Positions 1 to 8,389 of a stretch of 31,268 nt of DNA are shown here, piece by piece; the first letter of the stretch is position 1, and each line of letters opens with the position of its first letter. The notes under the pieces were generated by a model. That model had not been told where the DNA came from. It searched no databases and saw nothing but the letters and a program-made list of their open reading frames with translations. This DNA is from JAGXFP01 sp039714535 (GTDB lineage Bacteria > Desulfobacterota > Desulfobulbia > Desulfobulbales > JAGXFP01): NCBI GenBank assembly GCA_039714535.1, contig JBDLJC010000043.1, forward strand, positions 1 through 31,268. The letters run 5' to 3'. The position numbers were made by a program, and so were the translations under genes.

Positions 1-2
1 AA

Positions 3-92
3 AGGTTAAACAATCGACCTCGTAAATGTCTCAACTATCGGACTCCATGTGAAATATTCTGGCAAGAGGCACGTGGTGCACTTGCAATTTGA
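3..92 (+). mobile_element. IS30-family transposase, C-terminal fragment (cut by window edge)
   Basis: One frame from the left edge reads LNNRPRKCLNYRTPCEIFW and continues for about nine residues to a TGA stop at 90-92. The RPRKCLNYRTP block is the highly conserved C-terminal end of IS30-type DDE transposases. Only this tail is visible; the rest lies outside the window, so I cannot say whether the copy is intact. The bases just after it (about 80-105, GCACTTGCAATTTGAATTC) look like the terminal inverted repeat that ends many IS30 elements, but the other end is not available for comparison. It lies about 115 bp upstream of the methanethiol oxidase gene and is one of two IS remnants bracketing that cluster. 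Confidence 0.75.
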
Positions 93-208
93 ATTCACCC
101 ATGGAAGCCGCAAAGATGGCAGGCGAACTTTCTCATAAACGATCATCAATTGGCTTTTCAGCAAAGTTTTAAGCAACCTCGTGCAAAATGATAAAAGGAG
201 GAAAAGAA

Positions 209-1531
209 ATGGTTACAATAGGTAAGCAACTTTTGGTCAAATTGGCTTTGGTTCTTGGTACGTTTTTTTTATTTCTACCTGTTTCGTCGCAAGCTGACGA
301 AACTAATATGTCATCAAATATGATCAAGATTACAGGCCAGGAAGATTATATATATATCTGGACCCTTGGCGCTGAAGGTGTGGGTGATGAGCAAGATAAA
401 ATGGTAACAGTCGCAGTAAATCCTAAATCCCCAAAATATGGCCAGGTGATAAACTCCATCTCCGTCGGAGGCCGCAATGAGGCACATCACGCCGGCTTTA
501 CCCAAGACCGGCATTATCTCTGGGCCGCCGGGCTTGATACAAGCAAAATTTTTATTTTTGACATACACACGGACCCTGCGAAACCAAGTTTGACAAAAAC
601 CATTGATGATTTTGTTTCGAAAAGCGGTGGAGTGGTGGGTCCTCATACGGTAATGCCTCTGGGTGACCGGATGCTCATCACCGGTCTCTCAAACAATCGT
701 GATCACGGAGGCCGTTCCGCTCTTGTCGAATACACCGACGATGGAGAATATGTGACAACCAAATGGATGCCGACGGATGACAACCTCCAGGGAGCCCGAA
801 AAACAGGAAAATATGCTGATGGGTATAGTTATGACATTCGTTTCCTACCGCGGCTTGATTCCATGATAACCTCATCTTTTACCGGTTGGTCAAATTACAT
901 GATGGATTTCGGCAAGATGCTGAAAGACGAAGAAGCAATGAAAAGATTCGGCAATACGGTTATTGCCTGGCGTTTGAGTGACAGGAAACCTTTGAAGATT
1001 TTTGACGTTCCCGGCGCACCGCTCGAAATCCGCTGCGCACTTCAGCCTGAACATGATTATTGTTTTACGACCACAGCGCTTGCCTCGAAGATATGGCTAA
1101 TCCATCGCACCAAGGAGGGCGAATGGGAAGCTGCTGAAGTTGCGGATATTGCCGATCCGTCTCAAGTTCCTCTGCCGGTGGCCTTTTCCATTTCATCCGA
1201 TGACAAATTGATCTGGGTAGACACCTTTATGGATGGCAAAGTCCGGGCATTTGATATTACAGATCCCTTCAAACCCGTTCAGGTTTATGAAAAGAAGATA
1301 GGTTCACAGGTAAACATGGTCTCTTCCAGTTGGGACGGCAAACGTCTATATTTTACCAGCTCACTTCTGTCCAGATGGGACAAAAAGGGCAAAGATAACG
1401 AGCAGTTCCTGAAGGGTTATGGATGGAACGGCAAAGAGCTCGAAGAAAAGTTTGCTATTGATTTTACAAAGTTGAAACTGGGCCGTCCCCATTTGATGAA
1501 GTTTGGTGCCCATGCTTTATATGAAAAATAA
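209..1531 (+). CDS. mtoX: Methanethiol oxidase (selenium-binding protein SBP56 family), periplasmic
   Basis: The 440-aa product belongs to the SBP56/SELENBP1 family. Bacterial members oxidise methanethiol to formaldehyde, H2S and H2O2 and are exported copper enzymes. The N-terminus is a clear signal peptide: a Lys, a hydrophobic stretch at about residues 8-25, and probable cleavage after SSQA (residue 29). Family hallmarks include NEAHHAGF, GPHTVMPLGD and a C-terminal GRPHLMKFGAHAL, with several conserved His residues suited to metal binding. I start at 209 rather than the in-frame ATG at 188, because a strong Shine-Dalgarno sequence (AAAAGGAGG, 194-201) sits 7 nt before it and overlaps codons of the longer form. 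The next gene, 29 bp downstream, is a MauG-type di-heme protein; mauG is a known neighbour of mtoX. The SCO1/SenC copper chaperone often found with mtoX is not seen here. The family call is firm; the substrate is inferred from family and context. Confidence 0.85.
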   Translation: MVTIGKQLLVKLALVLGTFFLFLPVSSQADETNMSSNMIKITGQEDYIYIWTLGAEGVGDEQDKMVTVAVNPKSPKYGQVINSISVGGRNEAHHAGFTQDRHYLWAAGLDTSKIFIFDIHTDPAKPSLTKTIDDFVSKSGGVVGPHTVMPLGDRMLITGLSNNRDHGGRSALVEYTDDGEYVTTKWMPTDDNLQGARKTGKYADGYSYDIRFLPRLDSMITSSFTGWSNYMMDFGKMLKDEEAMKRFGNTVIAWRLSDRKPLKIFDVPGAPLEIRCALQPEHDYCFTTTALASKIWLIHRTKEGEWEAAEVADIADPSQVPLPVAFSISSDDKLIWVDTFMDGKVRAFDITDPFKPVQVYEKKIGSQVNMVSSSWDGKRLYFTSSLLSRWDKKGKDNEQFLKGYGWNGKELEEKFAIDFTKLKLGRPHLMKFGAHALYEK

Positions 1532-1560
1532 TAGCGCTGATATGCAAAAAATATAACAAA

Positions 1561-2826
1561 GTGATTACTCCGGCTCGTGTCATTATCTTCGTTTTGATCC
1601 CATTCCTTGTCTCCGGACTACATGTCAGGGTGTATGGAGCAGGAATTGAGTTCGGGCCGGGTGATGTGAAGGAAGGTTACAAATCGTCTGAGTATGAAAC
1701 GCGATCCTTCAGCCTCATAAAACGCACGGGGAAACCGGCGGATTTGCAAGCGGTCCTGAAATCACCTCCTCTTGGGCTGCCGCCGGTTTCCATCCCAAAA
1801 GACAACCCTATTACCTTCGAGAAAATTCAGCTTGGACGCAAGTTGTTTTTTGACAGGCGGCTTTCCCTCAACGGCACTATGTCCTGCGCTATGTGTCATA
1901 TTCCGGAGCAGGGCTTCACCAACAATGAACTCGCGACAGCAGTGGGAATCGAAGGCCGGACTGTACGGCGAAATGCACCGACTCTTTATAACGTCGCATA
2001 TTTCGCTAATATTTTTCATGATGGCCGGGAAAAACGCCTTGAATATCAAGTCTGGCTGCCGATGCTGGCTGTAAATGAGATGGCAAATCCGAGTATCGGA
2101 TGGGTTGTTGAAATAATCCAGCAGCTTTCCGATTATGAAGGACTGTTCGAAGCTGCTTTCAATGGGCGAGGTCCTGGAGTAGAGACAATAGGCATGGCTA
2201 TCGCCAGTTATGAGCGTACCCTTATCTCAGGAAATTCAACTTTCGATCGCTGGTATTATGGCGGGGAAGAAAAAGCACTGGACGAATCAGCAAAGAGAGG
2301 GTTCCGGCTCTTTACAGGAAAAGGTCAATGCTCCCTGTGTCATAGGGTTAATGATAATTATTCCCTGTTTACCGATGATGATTTTCACAATACTGGCATT
2401 GGCTGGTATGAATCAGTTGGGGAGGAACCAGCTAGCTATCCAGTTCAGCTGTCGCCCGGGGTAGTGGTCCAAATGCCCGCTAAGGTGATTGAGAGTGTAG
2501 AGGAACCAAAGCCAGGCGACATCGGTCGTTATGAAGTAACGCTTGATCCCGCCGATCGTTGGAGTTACAAAACTCCTTCCTTGCGTAATGTAGAACTAAC
2601 AGCACCCTATATGCATAACGGTAAGCTCAACACCCTTAGGGAGGTAGTCGATTTTTATGCTAAGGGGGGTGTCGCAAATCCTTATCTTGATCCACTCATA
2701 ACCCCGAAAGGATTCACTAACAGGGAGAAGGTAGACCTTGTATCTTTTTTGAAATCGATCACCGGTGACAATATCAGAATTTTGGTAAGGGATGCTTTTG
2801 CATCTCCAATAGGTGACCACAACTGA
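1561..2826 (+). CDS. MauG/CcpA-type di-heme cytochrome c peroxidase
   Basis: The 421-aa exported protein has two c-type heme sites, CAMCH at 109-113 and CSLCH at 257-261, in the spacing of bacterial di-heme cytochrome c peroxidases and MauG. A hydrophobic N-terminus (about residues 6-20) suggests Sec export to the periplasm. PYMHNG near residue 349 supplies the Met that ligates the high-potential heme in peroxidases; MauG uses Tyr for its special chemistry. By this residue the protein is CcpA-like, though the context is that of mtoX-linked MauG proteins. These are thought to modify MtoX or handle its peroxide product. The start is GTG at 1561, 29 bp after mtoX, with no good Shine-Dalgarno, so translation may be coupled and the exact start is uncertain. 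It is probably in one operon with mtoX. Confidence 0.85.
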   Translation: MITPARVIIFVLIPFLVSGLHVRVYGAGIEFGPGDVKEGYKSSEYETRSFSLIKRTGKPADLQAVLKSPPLGLPPVSIPKDNPITFEKIQLGRKLFFDRRLSLNGTMSCAMCHIPEQGFTNNELATAVGIEGRTVRRNAPTLYNVAYFANIFHDGREKRLEYQVWLPMLAVNEMANPSIGWVVEIIQQLSDYEGLFEAAFNGRGPGVETIGMAIASYERTLISGNSTFDRWYYGGEEKALDESAKRGFRLFTGKGQCSLCHRVNDNYSLFTDDDFHNTGIGWYESVGEEPASYPVQLSPGVVVQMPAKVIESVEEPKPGDIGRYEVTLDPADRWSYKTPSLRNVELTAPYMHNGKLNTLREVVDFYAKGGVANPYLDPLITPKGFTNREKVDLVSFLKSITGDNIRILVRDAFASPIGDHN

Positions 2827-2852
2827 TTCAGAAAGAAGAAAAGGGGGAAATT

Positions 2853-2903
2853 ATGCGGAGTATAATTTCAATTATTCTGGTTCTTTTAGGGAGTGTTCAA
2901 TAA
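2853..2903 (+). pseudogene. Third gene of the mto cluster, cut off by an IS element after about 12 codons
   Basis: A strong ribosome binding site (AAAGGGGG, about 2840-2847) precedes an ATG at 2853, 26 bp after the di-heme gene. The reading frame gives MRSIISIILVLL, the start of a signal peptide or membrane anchor, then runs into the sequence GGGAGTGTTCAATAA, where it stops. That sequence looks like the end of an IS256-type element, whose transposase tail lies just beyond. I read this as a once functional exported gene of the same operon, destroyed by insertion and deletion. SCO1/SenC or a small cytochrome would fit by analogy with other mtoX clusters, but twelve residues cannot identify it. 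Confidence 0.55.
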
Positions 2904-3037
2904 TCTGAGTCAGCAGTTCCTATGATATTGAATATTATCAAATAGTTAATTGCTCATCCAGTCTTCCTTTTTAGAAACTGGCGATGCACCGCTTCGATAG
3001 TATTGATTGTATAATTAATCCGGCGAATATCTTCCGG
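2889..3037 (-). mobile_element. IS256-family element remnant (transposase C-terminus plus one end)
   Basis: Read on the minus strand, 3037 down to 2954 encodes PEDIRRINYTINTIEAVHRQ and seven more residues before TGA. This matches the IRR-x-Y-TTNAIE-xx-HRQLR motif near the C-terminus of IS256/mutator-type transposases. A TAG lies just upstream in frame and nothing recognisable as the rest of the enzyme follows, so about 28 codons survive. On the outer side, GGGAGTGTTCAATAAT at about 2889-2904 is placed where the terminal repeat should be and interrupts the small gene starting at 2853. The other IS end is missing, so the element cannot move by itself. Confidence 0.65.
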
Positions 3038-3155
3038 CTACTCGTGGGGAGAAGGACGTTGTCGCTTTATTAGCTCATTATCTATTTCTGATAGAAACCA
3101 GGAATCAGAACAACCAATTTTCTCGCCATTCTTCTGAATTCTGTATTTGTCCATA

Positions 3156-3341
3156 TATCGGGCCGGGCTGTTGAGCCGCGAGACTCGCAGGTGGTGTCGG
3201 GTGCTTGTACCCGTTAGCCACTGAGAATCGTAGTCGGCTCTAACGCCATTGATAGGTGGAGCGCGCAGCGCGGAATCTGTCAATGGCGTTACCTGAACAG
3301 CCCGGCCCGATAGGATGGAGCGCGTAGCGGTCCATCCTATC
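3156..3341. repeat. Nested palindromic repeat cluster downstream of guaA
   Basis: Several perfect inverted repeats are packed into 186 bp. The outer arms are 17 bp: 3156-3172 (TATCGGGCCGGGCTGTT) pairs with 3296-3312. Inside, 3241-3252 (TAACGCCATTGA) pairs with 3280-3291. A third hairpin, 3309-3319 (GATAGGATGGA) with 3331-3341, shares bases with the outer arm. A weaker stem lies at about 3190-3221 (GTGG, CGGGT/ACCCG, CCAC). Two of the loops carry related GGAGCGCG-(C/T)-AGCG sequences, suggesting a REP- or MITE-type repeat family rather than chance. There is no T-run, so it is not a standard terminator, although RNA reading through from guaA would fold strongly. Confidence 0.6.
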
Positions 3342-3380
3342 ATATCAATATCTGTCGAGATATGGTTATCTGAACTTCGG

Positions 3381-4952
3381 TTACTCCCATTCGATAGTAC
3401 CGGGCGGTTTGCCGGTAATGTCGTAGACCACCCGTGACACTCCGCGCACTTCATTGCAGATCCGCCGGGTCACATGATCGAGAAAATCATACGGCAGATG
3501 GGCCCAGCGGGCGGTCATAAAATCAACCGTCTCCACGGCCCGCAAGGCCACGACATGGTCATACTGCCGGTTATCGCCGACAACCCCCACCGCCTTGACC
3601 GGCAGAAAGACCGTAAAGGCCTGGGAGGTTTTGCGGTAAAGATCGTGCTTGAAAAGTTCCTCTATGAAGATATTATCCGCCAGACGCAGGGTATCGGCAA
3701 AGTCCTTCTTAACCTCGCCCAGGATCCGCACCCCGAGGCCAGGGCCGGGAAACGGATGCCGCTGGACCATCTCAGCAGGCAGCCCCAGCTCCAGACCGAT
3801 CGTGCGCACCTCGTCCTTAAACAGTTCCCGCAGCGGCTCAACCAGACCCAGCTTCATATAATCAGGCAGACCGCCGACATTATGGTGGGACTTGATCACC
3901 TTGGCTTTACCGGTCTTGGCCCCGGCTGATTCGATCACGTCGGGATAGATTGTGCCCTGGGCAAGCCACTTGACATTGGTGAGCTTCTCGGATTCCTCCT
4001 CAAAGACATCGATAAAGGTATTGCCGATGATTTTGCGCTTCTGCTCCGGATCGGTAACGCCCGCCAGTTTATCCAGGAAACGACTCTCGGCGTCAACCCG
4101 TATAACCTTCACGCCCATATGCTTGGCGAAGGTGGTCATTACCTCATCGCCTTCATTAAGGCGCAGCAGGCCGTTATCGACAAAAACACAGGTGAGTTTT
4201 GCGCCGATTGCCCGGTGCAACAGAGCCGCCACCACCGAAGAGTCAACCCCGCCGGACAGGCCAAGGAGCACCTCGTCATCACCGACCTGGGCCCTAATCT
4301 GGCTGATGGCGTTTTCGATAATATTGTCCGGTGTCCAGAGGCGACCGCAGCCACAGATCTGGTGAACAAAACGTTCGATTATGCGTTGGCCCTGATTGGT
4401 ATGGGTCACCTCCGGATGAAACTGGAGGCCGTAGAAATTGCGACTCTCATCAGCCATTCCGGCCAAGGGCGCGTTGTCGGTTTCACAGATGGCGTCAAAG
4501 CCGGCCGGCAATTTATTGACCCGATCACCATGGCTCATCCAGACATCAAGCAGGCCGTAACCCTCCGGGCTGGTATGGTCCTCAATATCCTTGAGTAATT
4601 TGGAGTGATGGCGGGCCCGGATCTGGGCGTAGCCATATTCACGATGGGCGGCTGATTCGACCTCGCCACCGAGCTGGGCGGCCATGGTCTGCATCCCGTA
4701 ACAGATGCCCAGGACCGGCACCCCGAGTTCATAGACAATCTCGGCAGCCCGGGGTGTTTCCTCCTCATGGACCGATTGCGGACCTCCGGAAAGAATAATG
4801 CCGCTGGGGGCAAAATCACGGATATTTTCCGCCTCCAGGTCCCAGGGATACAGCTCGCAATAGACCCCAGCCTCCCGGACTCGGCGGGCAATGAGCTGGG
4901 TATACTGGGAGCCAAAATCCAAGATGAGTATTCTTTCACTATGGATATCCAT
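3381..4952 (-). CDS. guaA: GMP synthase (glutamine-hydrolysing)
   Basis: The enzyme converts XMP, ATP and glutamine to GMP, the last step of guanine nucleotide synthesis, in the cytoplasm. The 523-aa protein has the full two-domain layout. The N-terminal class I glutamine amidotransferase has the nucleophile Cys84 in GICYGMQ and the His/Glu pair in QFHPEVTHT. The ATP pyrophosphatase domain has the P-loop LSGGVDSS, and the dimerisation domain ends in TGKPPGTIEWE. I start at the ATG at 4952 (MDIHSERIL) because AAGGA lies 8 nt ahead; an in-frame ATG at 4967 would add five residues but overlaps that site. It lies 158 bp downstream of guaB on the same strand, the usual guaBA arrangement. Confidence 0.97.
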   Translation of the reverse strand: MDIHSERILILDFGSQYTQLIARRVREAGVYCELYPWDLEAENIRDFAPSGIILSGGPQSVHEEETPRAAEIVYELGVPVLGICYGMQTMAAQLGGEVESAAHREYGYAQIRARHHSKLLKDIEDHTSPEGYGLLDVWMSHGDRVNKLPAGFDAICETDNAPLAGMADESRNFYGLQFHPEVTHTNQGQRIIERFVHQICGCGRLWTPDNIIENAISQIRAQVGDDEVLLGLSGGVDSSVVAALLHRAIGAKLTCVFVDNGLLRLNEGDEVMTTFAKHMGVKVIRVDAESRFLDKLAGVTDPEQKRKIIGNTFIDVFEEESEKLTNVKWLAQGTIYPDVIESAGAKTGKAKVIKSHHNVGGLPDYMKLGLVEPLRELFKDEVRTIGLELGLPAEMVQRHPFPGPGLGVRILGEVKKDFADTLRLADNIFIEELFKHDLYRKTSQAFTVFLPVKAVGVVGDNRQYDHVVALRAVETVDFMTARWAHLPYDFLDHVTRRICNEVRGVSRVVYDITGKPPGTIEWE

Positions 4953-5110
4953 TACTTTTTCCTTCATAAATTTTTGCTTAACTCTCCGCTAAACTAACAC
5001 TACGAAAATGCACTACGCCCTCAGGAGATAAGCGAAGACTTCGAGTGCCCTTGGAGTGTGCGATACTCAGTAGATCGGAGTTTCCTCTTAGCTGCGACGT
5101 CATCAAGCAC

Positions 5111-6574
5111 CTAGCCTAAGCGATAATTAGGCGCTTCCTTGGTGATGATAACATCGTGGACATGGCTCTCTTTGAGACCCGCCGGCGTTATTTTAACAAA
5201 GCGGGCCTTCTTGCGCAGCTCTTCAATGTTGGCCGCCCCCACATAACCCATACCGGAGCGCAGGCCGCCGATCAACTGATAGAGCATGTCCGATAATGGA
5301 CCACAGGAAGGGACCTTGCCTTCAATCCCCTCCGGGACAAATTTTGAAGAACTGTCGACATTGTCTTGGAAATAACGGTCACTACTGCCCTTTTTCATGG
5401 CGCCCAGGGAGCCCATGCCGCGATAGCCCTTATAGGTCCGGCCCTGGTAAAGGAAGGTCTCACCGGGGGTTTCATCGGTGCCGGCGAAAAGGGAGCCGAT
5501 CATGACCACGTTGGCGCCGATGCCGATGGCCTTGGTCAAATCCCCGGAAAACTTGATGCCGCCATCGGCGATTACTGGGATACCATGTTTTTCAGCAACC
5601 TGGGAGCAATCATGCACAGCGGTCATCTGCGGAACCCCCACTCCGGCGACAATCCTGGTGGTGCAGATAGAGCCGGGACCAACGCCGATCTTGATACAGT
5701 CAGCTCCGGCCTTGATCAGATCCTCCGCTGCTTCGCCGGTAGCAATATTACCAGCGATAACCGGCAGGTTCGGGAAGGCGCCTTTGATCTCCTTAAGGGT
5801 GTTCATAACGTTACGGGAGTGGCCGTGGGCCGAATCAAGGCCGACGATATCGACTCCGGCCTTGATCAGCAACTCCACCTGTTCCAGATAATTGCCACCA
5901 ATACCGATGGCTGCGCCGACCAGCAACCGACCCCGATCATCTTTGGCCGCATTGGGATATTTTTTGATCTTCTCAAGGTCCTTAATCGTAATCAGTCCCT
6001 TGAGAGAGCCGCTATCATCAACGACCAGCAGCTTTTCGATCCGATGTTCATGAAGCAGGGCTTTGGACTGTTCCATGGTGATGCCTGGTTTGGCGGTGAC
6101 CAGATTTTTACTGGTCATGGCCTCGTCAACCTTAAGGTCAAGATCGGAGACAAAACGCAAATCCCGATTGGTGATGATTCCGGCCAGTTTGCCGTTCCTG
6201 AGAACGGGTACGCCTGAGATTCGGTAGCTGCGCATGATCTGCTTGACGTCACCGACGGTCTGACCGGTTTCGACGGTTATCGGATCAATAATCATGCCCG
6301 ATTCAGACTTTTTAACCTTCTCAACCTCTTTGGCCTGTTCATCGATGGTCATGTTCTTATGGATTATACCAATCCCGCCTTCCCGGGCCATGGTAATAGC
6401 AGTCCGATAACCGGTCACGGTGTCCATCGCCGCACTTATCAAGGGGATGTTAAGGGTGATTTCTTTGGTTAGCCGAGTTGCCAGATCAACACTGGAAGGC
6501 AGGACTTCCGACTTGGCCGGGGCCAGCAGGACGTCATCAAAGGTGTAGGCTGGTCTGATCTTGTCTAGGTTCAT
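5111..6574 (-). CDS. guaB: IMP dehydrogenase
   Basis: The enzyme oxidises IMP to XMP with NAD+, the committed step to guanine nucleotides. The 487-aa protein has the standard length and order: an N-terminal barrel part, two CBS domains (about residues 93-205) that bind purine nucleotides, and then the catalytic barrel. Catalytic Cys304 lies in GPGSICTTRIVAG, and the IMP-binding loop (ADGGIKFSGD) and GYRGMGSLGAM segment are present. The start is the ATG at 6574, with GGAGA 7-8 nt before it; a TTG one codon earlier is less likely. It sits between the Ppx/GppA gene (77 bp upstream) and guaA, all on the minus strand. I see no purine riboswitch in the leader. Confidence 0.97.
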   Translation of the reverse strand: MNLDKIRPAYTFDDVLLAPAKSEVLPSSVDLATRLTKEITLNIPLISAAMDTVTGYRTAITMAREGGIGIIHKNMTIDEQAKEVEKVKKSESGMIIDPITVETGQTVGDVKQIMRSYRISGVPVLRNGKLAGIITNRDLRFVSDLDLKVDEAMTSKNLVTAKPGITMEQSKALLHEHRIEKLLVVDDSGSLKGLITIKDLEKIKKYPNAAKDDRGRLLVGAAIGIGGNYLEQVELLIKAGVDIVGLDSAHGHSRNVMNTLKEIKGAFPNLPVIAGNIATGEAAEDLIKAGADCIKIGVGPGSICTTRIVAGVGVPQMTAVHDCSQVAEKHGIPVIADGGIKFSGDLTKAIGIGANVVMIGSLFAGTDETPGETFLYQGRTYKGYRGMGSLGAMKKGSSDRYFQDNVDSSSKFVPEGIEGKVPSCGPLSDMLYQLIGGLRSGMGYVGAANIEELRKKARFVKITPAGLKESHVHDVIITKEAPNYRLG

Positions 6575-6651
6575 CAAATTTTCTCCGCTCTTATTTAACG
6601 GGTCCGGCGGTGGCTCACCGGCACGTCAGAAATTACCTTGGGTTCCCGGGA

Positions 6652-7608
6652 TTACAAAGAAAGTAGCGAGCCCTGTTCCAGACAGCTCAACATTATTCCT
6701 TCTAATAATCCAGAGTCGCTGATTATCATACCGTCAACTTCAATTGTTGCAAGAATCTCTTGATATATTTCAAGCCCTGCCAGGAGAATATTCCCGCGCC
6801 CCTTTTCAAGTCCAGGCAGAAAATTCCTGGCCGCAGCCGACATCTTCGTTAAATCAGCCGAAATTTTTCCGATACCCTCGACCGTAAGTCTACGGCCATG
6901 TACTTTGTGCTCATCATAATGGTCAAGGGCCTGATCAAGTACCGCCAGGGACGTCGCCGTGCCGCCAAGCCCGATAACCGTTATTTTTTCAGTTGCCAAC
7001 GAATGTTTCTTTATAAACTCCTGGAGCCTGGTGCTGAAAACAGCAACTGCCGGTTGCAGGCCGCCAGTACTGGCAAGTTCCGTAAAAAAAGCCGCACCTG
7101 CCGGCAAACTTACGGACAGAGGCGGAGCAGAAGGGGCGCTGATATAAATCAGTTCCGTGCTGCCGCCACCGACATCGATGAGCAACAATGGCCATGCCAT
7201 AGCGGTGCCAGCCATAGCGGTGAGCGCCCCCCGGCAACTCAAAAGGGCTTCTTCGCGGCCACTTATGACTTCGATCTCCGCGCCGATGGCTTCCGCGGCC
7301 AGATCAAGGAAGGCTTTGGCGTTGACTGCTTTGCGTAAGGCCTCGGTTCCGCAACAACGGCAGCAATCGACATTATAACGCTTCAGATCCGCCTTAAACT
7401 CGGCGAGAACGGCAAGGGCACCAGTTATAGTACCTGGGGCCAAGCCATTTGCCGCAGCCAGGTCACAGCCCAATCTTACCGGGCCATTTCTCTTGAGCAG
7501 CACGGCGGGAACATCACCTTGAACTCTGGCAATAAGCAGCCGAAAGGTGTTGCTGCCCAAATCAATTGCCGCAACTGTCATCTTGTTATTTGCCGTTGCT
7601 TCTTCCAT
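6652..7608 (-). CDS. Ppx/GppA family exopolyphosphatase / pppGpp phosphohydrolase
   Basis: The 318-aa protein is of the ASKHA-fold Ppx/GppA family, which removes phosphate from polyphosphate or converts pppGpp to ppGpp. The phosphate-binding motifs are clear: AAIDLGSNTFRLLIA near the N-terminus, IDVGGGSTELIY at about residues 143-154 and GLGGTATSLA at about 213-222. The length matches the short, single-module family form rather than the roughly 500-aa Ppx or GppA of E. coli with an HD-like C-terminal domain, so the choice between the two activities cannot be made. The N-terminus is uncertain: neither the ATG at 7608 nor the internal one at codon 10 (MTVAAIDLGS) has a good ribosome binding site. 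Its position upstream of guaBA hints at a link to guanine nucleotide and alarmone balance, which is inference. Confidence 0.85.
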   Translation of the reverse strand: MEEATANNKMTVAAIDLGSNTFRLLIARVQGDVPAVLLKRNGPVRLGCDLAAANGLAPGTITGALAVLAEFKADLKRYNVDCCRCCGTEALRKAVNAKAFLDLAAEAIGAEIEVISGREEALLSCRGALTAMAGTAMAWPLLLIDVGGGSTELIYISAPSAPPLSVSLPAGAAFFTELASTGGLQPAVAVFSTRLQEFIKKHSLATEKITVIGLGGTATSLAVLDQALDHYDEHKVHGRRLTVEGIGKISADLTKMSAAARNFLPGLEKGRGNILLAGLEIYQEILATIEVDGMIISDSGLLEGIMLSCLEQGSLLSL

Positions 7609-7623
7609 GGGGCGGAGGTATAA

Positions 7624-7651
7624 TTGTGCAAATATTTCAACCGGTTATAAT
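7624..7651 (+). promoter_or_regulatory. Putative sigma-70 promoter for the YciO-family gene
   Basis: TTGTGC (7624-7629) and a perfect TATAAT (7646-7651) are separated by 16 bp on the plus strand, in the divergent gap between the Ppx/GppA gene and the YciO-family gene. Transcription would start near 7658, leaving a leader of about 75 nt. The -35 box matches four of six consensus bases. Confidence 0.45.
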
Positions 7652-7733
7652 TTTCACCGCCAGCGCAACGTCTGTAATGCCGGAAACCGGATAAAATCTC
7701 TTTATTTTTGCTGAGATAAATGAATTAAGCGCC

Positions 7734-8348
7734 ATGCCTATTATTTCAATACATCAAGATAATCCCCAACCGCGTCTGATAAGCCAGGCGGTCAAATATC
7801 TGCGTCAGGGAGGTGTTATATGCTACCCTACCGACACTGTTTACGGCATTGGTTGCGATATCTTTAATCAGAAAGCGGTTAAGAGAATATATCGGATCAA
7901 AAAAAGGCCGGAGGGTAAGCCATTCAGCTTCATGTGTGGTGACCTTAAAGATCTCAGCAAATATTGTCTGGTTTCCAATACTGCCTACCGGCTGATGAAA
8001 AAGAACCTGCCCGGCGCTTACACCTTTATCCTCCCGACTTTAAAGCTTGTCCCTAAAATTATGACTTCCAAACAAAGAACGGTTGGAATCAGGGTTCCGG
8101 ATAATACCATCTGCCGGGCCCTTATCGAAGAACTGGGTAATCCAATTTTGACTACCAGTGCGGTGGTGGGAGATAATGAAGAACCAATGACTGAGGCCTT
8201 CGAAATAGAAGACCGACTCGGCAACCAGTTGGATGCGCTTATTGATGGAGGACCGGTTTACCCGGCCCCTTCAAGCATTGTGTCCCTGCTGAACGATGAT
8301 ATTGAGATATTACGATACGGTAAAGGTGATGTCAGCCAGTTCGAATAA
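7734..8348 (+). CDS. YciO-type Sua5/YciO/YrdC family protein
   Basis: The 204-aa protein has the YrdC fold that binds ATP, threonine and RNA. The closest pattern I recognise is YciO, not TsaC/Sua5. It opens with SIHQDNPQPRLISQAV, like E. coli YciO, followed by ICYPTDTVYGIGC and KRPEGKPFSFMC. TsaC/Sua5 proteins carry a KxR...SxN set for threonylcarbamoyl-adenylate formation; here the later position reads TTSAVV, not SAN. Activity as the tRNA t6A synthesis enzyme is therefore less certain, and annotation pipelines may still name it L-threonylcarbamoyladenylate synthase. The start lacks a strong ribosome binding site. It is transcribed alone and converges with ihfB. Confidence 0.88.
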   Translation: MPIISIHQDNPQPRLISQAVKYLRQGGVICYPTDTVYGIGCDIFNQKAVKRIYRIKKRPEGKPFSFMCGDLKDLSKYCLVSNTAYRLMKKNLPGAYTFILPTLKLVPKIMTSKQRTVGIRVPDNTICRALIEELGNPILTTSAVVGDNEEPMTEAFEIEDRLGNQLDALIDGGPVYPAPSSIVSLLNDDIEILRYGKGDVSQFE

Positions 8349-8389
8349 GCCCCGCGAGCCTACACCCACGAAACCCCGCCCCTAACAGG

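Noticed and set aside
62..90. Possible sigma-54 promoter before mtoX (GGCACG...TTGC)
   Set aside because: The distance between the GG and GC elements is wrong, and the bases belong to the end of the IS30 remnant.
3241..3291. Possible integron attC site (TAACGCC...GGCGTTA arms)
   Set aside because: The core sites do not fit RYYYAAC/GTTRRRY, there is no gene-cassette layout and no integrase; a palindromic repeat explains it better.
3038..3454. A 138-codon minus-strand frame across the guaA end and the palindrome cluster
   Set aside because: It begins inside guaA in another frame, runs through the inverted repeats and resembles no protein family.
5366..6217. A 283-codon open frame on the plus strand opposite guaB
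   Set aside because: It is the complement of a confidently identified gene with biased codons; its product resembles nothing.
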